Of a stretch of 64,000 bases of DNA, positions 57,893 through 64,000 are shown one piece after another. The position numbers and the translations under genes were made by a program. The DNA is taken from positions 186,001 to 250,000 of the forward strand of contig NZ_LN908975.1 of assembly GCF_001486165.1 (NCBI RefSeq). The letters run 5' to 3'. The notes below the pieces were generated by a model. It ran no database searches, was not told the origin of the DNA, and saw only the letters and a program-made list of their open reading frames with translations. The stretch is from Bittarella massiliensis (ex Durand et al. 2017) (lineage in GTDB: Bacteria; Bacillota; Clostridia; Oscillospirales; Ruminococcaceae). Numbering within the stretch: position 1 is the first letter of the stretch; every line of letters starts with the position of its first letter.

Positions 57893-57935
57893 CCGAGAGG
57901 GGGCGCTGTCTTACGACAGCGCCCCCTCTTTTTGT
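57893..57935. terminator. Bidirectional terminator
   Basis: GAGAGGGGGCGCTGTC, loop TTAC, GACAGCGCCCCCTC, five T. Shared with the convergent lysR gene. Confidence 0.93.
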
Positions 57936-57945
57936 CCTCTGCGGC

Positions 57946-58842
57946 CTAATGGCCCATCTCCCCGCGCACCAGCTGGGCAAAGCGCCGGGCCACCGGGTCC
58001 TGCGCCCGCTCCCGCCGGCAGAGCAGGGCCATCTCGCAGCCGGCCCCCGGCAGTTCCCGGCTCACCAGGCGGTACCCCTCCAACTGGCTGGGGTGCAGGG
58101 GGATCCCCGCCAGGTACCCCACCTGTCCGGCGGCCAGCCGCAGCCGCACCTCCCGGTCCTCCACCTCGATGCGGCGGGCGGCCGTCAGGCAGCGGCGGTA
58201 GTCGGCGGGGAAGTACCCCTCCAACTGACCCAGGCCGCCGTAGAGGATACAGGGGTACCCCAGCAGCCGTTCGGGGTCCAGCGACCCCTCCGCCAGGGGG
58301 TGCTCCCGGGCTGCGGTCAGGGCAAAGGGCTGTCTTCCCAAAGGGGTGCGGGCGATCTGCCGCCGCTCCAGCAGGGCGGCCTGTTCCCCGATGTCGTCCC
58401 CCGGGGGGCAGAGGACCACCGCCATGTCCACGGCGCCCCGGCCCAGCTGCTCCACCGCCTCGCTCCACCCGCCCCGCCTCAGTTGCAGCAGGAGGGGGCG
58501 CCGCTCCCGGCACTCCTCGCACAGCCGGGCAAAGGCCCGCTCGACGCGCAGGCTGGCCGGGGCCATCACCGACAGCCGGCAGGGCTCCTCCCCCTCGGCC
58601 AGGGCGGCGATGGCCGCCTCCTCCTCCAAGATCACCTGCCCCCGGCGCAGCAGCTCCTCCCCCCGGGCGGTCACGGCGATGCCCCGGTTGCTGCGGACAA
58701 AGACGGCAAATCCCACCTCCTCTTCCAGGGCGCGGATCTGCTGGCTGACGTGGGGCTGCGAGAGATAGAGCTCCCGCGCCGCCTTGGAGATGGAGCGGTT
58801 TTTGGCCACCGCCGCCGCAATGGCGAGCTGTTGTGTATTCAT
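57946..58842 (-). CDS. LysR family transcriptional regulator
   Basis: 298 residues. N-terminal helix-turn-helix LAIAAAVAKNRSISKAARELYLSQPHVSQQIRALEEEVGF, then FVRSNRGIAVTARGEELL, and a periplasmic-binding-like effector domain from about 85. Divergent from the M20 amidohydrolase gene across a 149-base gap with a good TATACT (58917-58922) but poor -35, the usual picture for LysR activation. Start at 58842. Confidence 0.93.
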   Translation of the reverse strand: MNTQQLAIAAAVAKNRSISKAARELYLSQPHVSQQIRALEEEVGFAVFVRSNRGIAVTARGEELLRRGQVILEEEAAIAALAEGEEPCRLSVMAPASLRVERAFARLCEECRERRPLLLQLRRGGWSEAVEQLGRGAVDMAVVLCPPGDDIGEQAALLERRQIARTPLGRQPFALTAAREHPLAEGSLDPERLLGYPCILYGGLGQLEGYFPADYRRCLTAARRIEVEDREVRLRLAAGQVGYLAGIPLHPSQLEGYRLVSRELPGAGCEMALLCRRERAQDPVARRFAQLVRGEMGH

Positions 58843-58991
58843 GAGACCCCTCCTCTGCCGGTCCGCCCCCAATGGGGGGATAAAACATCCGTATGCCCCG
58901 CCCGGCCGCGGCGGTGCTATACTCTTTCTACACCCATCCTACCACACTTTTCCCCCCGAGGGAAAGGACCAGACAGAAAGGAAGAAGAGAG

Positions 58992-60452
58992 ATGGATCTG
59001 GCACAGCAAAAGCAGCGGGCCCTGGACGCCCTTGACCGCCGCGCCCCCCAACTGGCCGCCCTGGGCGACGCCATCTGGGACCGGCCTGAAACTTCGTTTG
59101 AAGAGCACTTTGCCGCCCGCACCCTGGCCGCGGCGCTGGAGGAGGCCGGTTTTGCCCTCACCTGGGGGCTGGGGGGGCTGGAGACCGCCTTCTCCGCCGC
59201 CTTTGGGACGGGCGGGCCGACCATCGGCATCCTGGGCGAGTACGACGCCCTCTCGGGGATGAGCCAGCGCGCCGGGGCCCTTGCCCCCGACCCCCTCGTC
59301 CCCGGCGGTCCCGGCCACGGCTGCGGGCACAACCTGCTGGGGGTCGGCTCCCTCGGGGCGGCCCTGGCGGTGAAGGAGTATCTCGTCGCCACCGGCGCGC
59401 CCGGAAAGGTCGTCTACTTCGGCTGCCCGGGGGAGGAGGCGGGGGCGGGCAAGGCCTTCATGGCGCGGGACGGCGCCTTTGACGGGCTAGACTGCGCCCT
59501 CTGCTGGCATCCGGGCGAGCTCAACGCCGCCACCTCCGCCCGCTGTCTGGCCAACTGCGAGGTGCTCTACCGCTTCACCGGCCGCAGTTCCCACGCCGCC
59601 AGCGCCCCCTACCTGGGGCGCAGCGCCCTCGACGCCGTCACCCTCCTCAACACCGGCGTTCAGTTTTTGCGCGAGCACATCATTCCCGAGGCCCGCGTCC
59701 ACTACGCCGTCACCGACACCGGCGGCTATTCCCCCAACGTGGTGCAGGCCTATGCCGAGGCGCTCTACCTCATCCGCGCCCCCCAGCGCAGCCAGGTGGA
59801 GGAGATCCGTGCCCGGGTGGACGACGTGGCCCGGGGCGCGGCCCTGATGACCGGCACCCAGGTGGAATGTCGGTTCGTCAAGGCCTGCAGCGAGCTGATC
59901 CCCAACCACACCCTGGCCGGGGTGATGGGGGAGAACCTGGCGGCCGTCCCCCTGCCCCTGTACAGCGAGGAGGAGCTGGCCTTTGCCCGGGCCTACTGCG
60001 ACACCCTGCCCGCGGGCGGCGGCACCCTGGCGGCCATGGCCGGGCAGCTGGGCCCCGCGGGGAAGGCTCTGGCTGAGGCCCACCGGGCGGAGCCCATCCA
60101 CAACTTTGTGGTCCCGGCGGTGGGGGGCGAGGCGTTTCTCTCCTCCTCCACCGACGTGGGGGATGTGAGCTGGCTCTGCCCCACCGCCCAGATCATGGCC
60201 GCCACCATGGCCGCCGGCACGCCGGGACACTCCTGGCAGCGCACCGCCCAGGGGAAGAGCAGCATCGCCCACAAGGGTACCCTCTACGCCGCCAAGGTGA
60301 TGGCTGCCTCGGCCATCGACCTGTTGCAGCGCCCCGACCTCCTGCGAGCCGCGGGGGAGGAGCACCGCGCCCAGTTGGCGGGCCGGCAGTACCTCCCCAT
60401 CCCGCCGGAGGCGCGGCCCATCGCCGTCCGGGGCGCCCAGTCCGAGAACTGA
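58992..60452 (+). CDS. M20 family amidohydrolase, AbgB-like
   Basis: 486 residues. LGDAIWDRPETSFEEHFAAR start, GILGEYDALSGMSQRAGA, GHGCGHNLLGVGSLGAALAV with metal His/Cys, FGCPGEEAGAGKAFMARDG and FLSSSTDVGDVSWLCPT. This is the p-aminobenzoyl-glutamate hydrolase B type; partner AbgA and transporter AbgT are not in the window. The substrate may be another acyl-amino acid. AAAGGAAGAAGAG before the ATG; the divergent LysR gene probably controls it. Confidence 0.92.
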   Translation: MDLAQQKQRALDALDRRAPQLAALGDAIWDRPETSFEEHFAARTLAAALEEAGFALTWGLGGLETAFSAAFGTGGPTIGILGEYDALSGMSQRAGALAPDPLVPGGPGHGCGHNLLGVGSLGAALAVKEYLVATGAPGKVVYFGCPGEEAGAGKAFMARDGAFDGLDCALCWHPGELNAATSARCLANCEVLYRFTGRSSHAASAPYLGRSALDAVTLLNTGVQFLREHIIPEARVHYAVTDTGGYSPNVVQAYAEALYLIRAPQRSQVEEIRARVDDVARGAALMTGTQVECRFVKACSELIPNHTLAGVMGENLAAVPLPLYSEEELAFARAYCDTLPAGGGTLAAMAGQLGPAGKALAEAHRAEPIHNFVVPAVGGEAFLSSSTDVGDVSWLCPTAQIMAATMAAGTPGHSWQRTAQGKSSIAHKGTLYAAKVMAASAIDLLQRPDLLRAAGEEHRAQLAGRQYLPIPPEARPIAVRGAQSEN

Positions 60453-60538
60453 TCCCCCGGCGCCAGCCCCTTTTTCTGGCGGATAAATGAAGAAAAAATG
60501 ACAAGAGTTTACAAACTATTACAATCTGCGAAACGCAC

Positions 60539-60568
60539 TTGTGGGGCCGATCGGGGGAATGCTACAAT
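60539..60568 (+). promoter_or_regulatory. Promoter of the polysaccharide deacetylase gene
   Basis: TTGTGG (60539-60544), 18 bases, TACAAT (60563-60568). The preceding bases to 60453 hold AT-rich sequence with a second possible TACAAT (60520-60525). Confidence 0.6.
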
Positions 60569-60623
60569 GGGGCCCTGAGAAGCGGATGAAGTCCGCAATG
60601 GAAACGGGAGGCGGCGCAGAAGG

Positions 60624-62129
60624 ATGAACGGCAAATCGGTGAAAAAAAGACAAAATCGGGGGGCCAAACGGGTGGTTGGCCTGGGTGTCATCTCCCTTCT
60701 CCTCGCCGCCCTCGTCCTCTCCTTGAACTCTTTGGCCTTCGCCCTCTCCCCCCGGCCCTCCTCCGACGAGCAGTTGGCCCAGGGCCCCTTTGCCGTCCGG
60801 GAGGAGACCCGGCAGGTGGGAAAGATCCGCTCTAAAATCGATTATCAGGAGAACACCGCCTACAGCGTCCACTACCCCCACCTGGGTAATGAGGCCGCCG
60901 ACAGCGCCATCGCCGAGACGGTCGGCTCCTTCATCGACACCTTTTTGAGCGACCTCGCCGACTACCGCGCCCCCTCCCCCCAGGAGCGGGCCGTCCTCAC
61001 GGTGGACTACGAGAGCTACCGGGCCGGGCCGGTGGTCTCGGTGGTCTTTCACATAGAGATGAGCGAGCCCAATATGGCCCACCCCTCCACCGGGGTGGAG
61101 ACCCTGGTCTTTGACAGCCGCGACGGCCGCCGGCTGGGGGAGGGGGACTTTTTTCAGGGGGACTACCACCCGGCCCTGGAGCAGTTGGTGGGCGACTTTT
61201 TGCGCGCGAGCGAGGACTACCGCGAGGGGGCGGAGGACCCGGCCTTTCTGGCGGAGGGCTTTGCCCAGGAGGGGGTCTTCAGCCGCTTTGCCCTCACCGC
61301 CCAGGGGGTCCGCTTCTACTTCCCCCGCTACCTCCTCCTCCCCGGCGCCTACGGCGTTCCGGTGGTCGACCTGTCCTACGACCAGCTCAAGCCCTACCTC
61401 GCCTGGGACCAGGACGAGCTCACCGAAAAGGAGAGCGCCAAGTTCCTCGCCGGGAGCCTTTCCCCCATGGGCACCTCCGCCCTGGTGGAGCGGGTGAAGA
61501 CCGGCCGCTACGTGGACCCCAACAAGCCGATGATCGCCCTCACCTTTGACGACGGCCCCCGCCCCGACGTGACCGGCCGCATCCTCGACCGGCTGGGGGA
61601 GGTGGGCGGCCGCGCCACCTTCTTTGTGCTGGGCAACCGGGTCGGCAGCTACCCCGACATCCTGGCCCGCGAGTACGCCGAGGGGCACATGGTGGCCAGC
61701 CACACCTACAGCCACAAGTCCCTGCCCAAGTGCGACGAGGGGGAGTTTGCCCAGCAGGTGCAGGGGGCCGACGAGGCCATCGGCGCGATCTTGCCCGGCC
61801 AGCCAAAGGCCCTGCGCCCGCCCTACGGCGCCTACGACGACACCACCCGCGAGAAGGTGCCCCACCCCCTCATCATGTGGTCGGTGGACACCCTGGACTG
61901 GAAGAGCCGCAACGCCGACGCGGTGATCCGGGCGGTGCGCCAGAACGTCCGCGACGGGGACATCGTCCTCATGCACGACATCCACCCCACCACCGCCGAC
62001 GCCTGCGACACCCTGATCGCCGAGCTGGCCAAGGACTACCAGCTGGTCACGGTGGAGGAGCTCTACCGGGCAAAGGGCATCCCCCTGGAGGCAGGGAAGG
62101 TCTACTTCAGCGCCCGCACCGTCCGCTGA
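60624..62129 (+). CDS. Membrane-anchored polysaccharide deacetylase, PdaC/PgdA-like
   Basis: 501 residues. Basic N terminus then a span at about 17-40 (VVGLGVISLLLAALVLSL), an RsiV/DUF3298-like domain (about 65-270; YSVHYPHLGNEAADSAI, LTAQGVRFYFPRYLLLPGAYG), and a NodB domain from about 300: ALTFDDGPRPDVTGRIL (catalytic Asp pair), VASHTYSHKSLP (metal His pair), LRPPYGAYD and VLMHDIHPTTADA. Same domain order as Bacillus PdaC. Removes acetyl groups from peptidoglycan or a surface glycan outside the cell; may link to the polysaccharide cluster or lysozyme resistance. Confidence 0.92.
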   Translation: MNGKSVKKRQNRGAKRVVGLGVISLLLAALVLSLNSLAFALSPRPSSDEQLAQGPFAVREETRQVGKIRSKIDYQENTAYSVHYPHLGNEAADSAIAETVGSFIDTFLSDLADYRAPSPQERAVLTVDYESYRAGPVVSVVFHIEMSEPNMAHPSTGVETLVFDSRDGRRLGEGDFFQGDYHPALEQLVGDFLRASEDYREGAEDPAFLAEGFAQEGVFSRFALTAQGVRFYFPRYLLLPGAYGVPVVDLSYDQLKPYLAWDQDELTEKESAKFLAGSLSPMGTSALVERVKTGRYVDPNKPMIALTFDDGPRPDVTGRILDRLGEVGGRATFFVLGNRVGSYPDILAREYAEGHMVASHTYSHKSLPKCDEGEFAQQVQGADEAIGAILPGQPKALRPPYGAYDDTTREKVPHPLIMWSVDTLDWKSRNADAVIRAVRQNVRDGDIVLMHDIHPTTADACDTLIAELAKDYQLVTVEELYRAKGIPLEAGKVYFSARTVR

Positions 62130-62141
62130 CGGATTTTGCGC

Positions 62142-62191
62142 AAACCCCTTTCGGTCCCGCCGCGCAGCGGGTCGAAAGGGGTTGTTTTTTG
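62142..62191 (+). terminator. Terminator after the deacetylase gene
   Basis: AACCCCTTTCG ... CGAAAGGGGTT with an inner CCCGC/GCGGG stem, then six T. Confidence 0.88.
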
Positions 62192-62307
62192 CCGCCTTTT
62201 GTACTACTCTAAAAAGAGTCTTTATCTCTGCCGTTGCCCCCTTGCCCTCCTTGGCCCAGCGGAGCGCCGGGGGGAACGGGACAATCTGCATTCGGGAAGG
62301 AGCCCCC

Positions 62308-64000
62308 ATGAACCCCAACGACATCCTCAGAAAGTACTACGGCTACCCCTCCTTTCGCCCCGGGCAGGGGGAGGTGGTCTCCGCCATCTTAGAGGGGCGG
62401 GACGCCCTGGCCATTATGCCCACCGGGGCGGGAAAATCCATCTGCTACCAGGTCCCCGCCCTGGCCATGGACGGCGTGGCCCTGGTCATCTCCCCCCTCA
62501 TCTCCCTGATGAAGGACCAGGTGGGGGCCCTTTTACAGATGGGGGTGCGGGCGGCCTACCTCAACAGCTCCCTCACCTTTCCCCAGTACCGCAAGGCCCT
62601 GCAAAACTGCAAGGACGGGGTCTACAAAATCATCTATGTGGCCCCTGAGCGGCTGGGGACCGAGGGCTTCCTCTCCTTTGCGCAGCAGGCCAACATCTCC
62701 CTGGTGGCGGTGGACGAGGCGCACTGCGTCTCCCAGTGGGGGCACGACTTTCGCCCCAGCTACCTGCAGATCCCCGCCTTTCTCGAGGCCCTGCCCCGCC
62801 GCCCGGTGCTGGCGGCCTTCACCGCCACCGCCACCGCCGCTGTCCGGGGGGACGTGCTGAAAATTTTGGGGCTGCAAGACCCCCTCTGCATCACCACCGG
62901 CTTTGACCGGCAAAACCTCTACTTTGGGGTGGAGACCCCCAAGTCCAAGATGGACTATGTCCGCCAATACGTCCGCCAGAACGGGGAGAAGAGCGGCATC
63001 GTCTACTGCTCCACCCGCAAGGCGGTGGAACAGGTCTGCCAGTCCCTGGTGGCCGCCGGGGTGGACGCCACCCGCTACCACGCCGGCCTCTCCGACGAGG
63101 AGCGCCGCCAAAATCAGGAGGACTTCCTCTACGACCGCAGCCGGGTGATGGTGGCCACCAACGCCTTTGGCATGGGGATCGACAAGTCAAACGTCTCCTA
63201 CGTGCTGCACTACAACATGCCCAAGAACATGGAGAGCTACTACCAGGAGGCGGGCCGCGCCGGGCGGGACGGCAGCCCGGCCGAGTGCATCCTCCTATAC
63301 AGCGGGCAGGACGTGCGCACCGCCCTCTTCTTTATCGACCAGAGCTTTGAAAACCCCGACACCGACCTCACCCCCCAGCAGGTCGAGCAACTGCGGGCGA
63401 AGGAGTACGACAAGCTCCGCCAGATGCAGGGCTACTGCACCGCCACCGGCTGCCTGCGCCAGTACATCCTGCGCTACTTTGGGGAGCACGCCCCCGACCG
63501 CTGCGGCAACTGCTCCTCCTGTTTGGGAGATTACACCGAGGAGGACATCAGCGAGGCGGCCTCCCTCATTTTGCAGGCGGTGCGCAGCGTCCGCGGCCGC
63601 TTTGGGGCCGGGGTCATCGGCGAACTGCTGAAGGGGAGCGAGACCGCCCGCATCCAGCGCTTTTCCCTGGCTGAAACCCCCCTCTTCGGCAGCCTCTCCC
63701 ACCTCTCGGGGGTCAAAATCAAGGGCTATATCTCCGCCCTCTGCGAGCAGGATATCCTCCAGACCACCGAGGGGCAGTACCCCCTGCTGCGGTTGGGGGA
63801 GGGGGCCAGGGCGGTGCTGGAAGAGGGGGAGCCGGTCGTCATCCGCCAAAAGCGGGTGGAGCGCCGGGCGGCGGCCGACGACTTTTACGACCCCGCCCTC
63901 TTTCAAAAGCTGCGTGCCTTGCGGGCCCAGATCGCCCGGCGGCAGAGCGTGCCCGCCTACGTGGTCTTTACCGACGCCACCCTCAAACAGATCAGCGCCA
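62308..64000 (+). CDS. recQ: ATP-dependent DNA helicase RecQ (3' truncated by window)
   Basis: First 564 codons. ALAIMPTGAGKSICYQVPAL (Walker A), VDEAHCVSQWGHDFRP (DEAH box), AFTATATAAV, motif VI YYQEAGRAGRDGSPAECILLY, a zinc-binding cysteine set (CTATGCLRQYIL ... CGNCSSC) and a winged-helix RQC part. The start of an HRDC domain (LFQKLRALRAQIA) is reached at the edge. 3'-5' helicase for recombination and fork repair. ATG 62308 follows GGAAGGAG; the frame is open to the end. Confidence 0.96.
   Translation, partial: MNPNDILRKYYGYPSFRPGQGEVVSAILEGRDALAIMPTGAGKSICYQVPALAMDGVALVISPLISLMKDQVGALLQMGVRAAYLNSSLTFPQYRKALQNCKDGVYKIIYVAPERLGTEGFLSFAQQANISLVAVDEAHCVSQWGHDFRPSYLQIPAFLEALPRRPVLAAFTATATAAVRGDVLKILGLQDPLCITTGFDRQNLYFGVETPKSKMDYVRQYVRQNGEKSGIVYCSTRKAVEQVCQSLVAAGVDATRYHAGLSDEERRQNQEDFLYDRSRVMVATNAFGMGIDKSNVSYVLHYNMPKNMESYYQEAGRAGRDGSPAECILLYSGQDVRTALFFIDQSFENPDTDLTPQQVEQLRAKEYDKLRQMQGYCTATGCLRQYILRYFGEHAPDRCGNCSSCLGDYTEEDISEAASLILQAVRSVRGRFGAGVIGELLKGSETARIQRFSLAETPLFGSLSHLSGVKIKGYISALCEQDILQTTEGQYPLLRLGEGARAVLEEGEPVVIRQKRVERRAAADDFYDPALFQKLRALRAQIARRQSVPAYVVFTDATLKQISA

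Noticed and set aside
60519-62324. 601-codon open frame on the minus strand
   Set aside because: Antisense to the well-supported deacetylase gene; composition is of the shadow type.

Overview
The window is high-GC bacterial chromosome, coding on both strands, with a Gram-positive (Firmicutes) and probably clostridial character. The evidence is single-membrane surface chemistry (CDP-ribitol enzymes, LicD, a PdaC-type peptidoglycan deacetylase), DUF896 and YwbE small proteins, strong AGGAGG Shine-Dalgarno sequences, frequent GTG and TTG starts, and sigma-A promoters of the TTGNNN-17-TATAAT/TATACT type. An Oscillospiraceae/Ruminococcaceae-like gut clostridium would fit, but no rRNA or marker phylogeny is available here. 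I see no rRNA, tRNA, CRISPR array, phage or transposase gene.

Layout. 1-1142: 3' end of carB and its terminator. 1146-6719: an ECF-type sigma factor fused to a membrane segment and an extracytoplasmic domain, divergent from a 1328-residue surface protein with three Ig-like repeats and a small membrane protein. 6720-12047: nucleoside salvage block with three nucleoside 2-deoxyribosyltransferase-family genes (two are a tandem duplication), an extended SDR and two nucleoside hydrolases. 12055-13966: an antibiotic-resistance-type ABC-F gene behind an attenuator leader; its first half is interrupted by sequencing-adapter (Tn5 mosaic end) chimera, so the assembly is wrong there. 14031-15989: lipoprotein, PAS protein, ATPase. 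16578-29926: galE and a Wzx/Wzy-type polysaccharide cluster (glycosyltransferases, LicD, TarI, TarJ, polymerase, RmlA/D/B/C, flippase) whose distal part is visibly richer in A+T. 29985-33681: pgk-tpiA-gpmI, transcribed leftwards. 33859-36792: pdxK, a PdxU-like S component, trmL and degV. 36972-44188: small genes, a DNA glycosylase, sirtuin-ywbE operon, two zinc-ribbon membrane proteins, an acetyltransferase, an AGCS symporter and a rubredoxin-glutamate synthase fusion. 44420-47176: P-loop kinase, GH1 glycosidase, HAD phosphatase. 47502-51313: MerR regulator, two more nucleoside hydrolases behind a MerR-type promoter, and uridine phosphorylase. 51483-64000: MATE pump with a structured leader, CPBP protease, a RarA-C-like repeat protein, YgjP-like metallopeptidase, MFS transporter, DUF896 protein, LysR/M20 pair, PdaC-like deacetylase and a 3'-truncated recQ.

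How the parts fit. Eight genes for nucleoside cleavage or base exchange lie within 45 kb. The first deoxyribosyltransferase-family gene and uridine phosphorylase share a LacI-family operator motif (a 13-base identical core), which suggests one regulon; the second nucleoside hydrolase pair has a separate MerR-type control element. The polysaccharide cluster supplies dTDP-rhamnose and CDP-ribitol and lacks a priming transferase in this window, so chain initiation is probably encoded elsewhere. The least familiar items are the membrane-anchored sigma factor and its divergent surface protein, the duplicated RarA-C-like protein, and the attenuator and leader RNAs.
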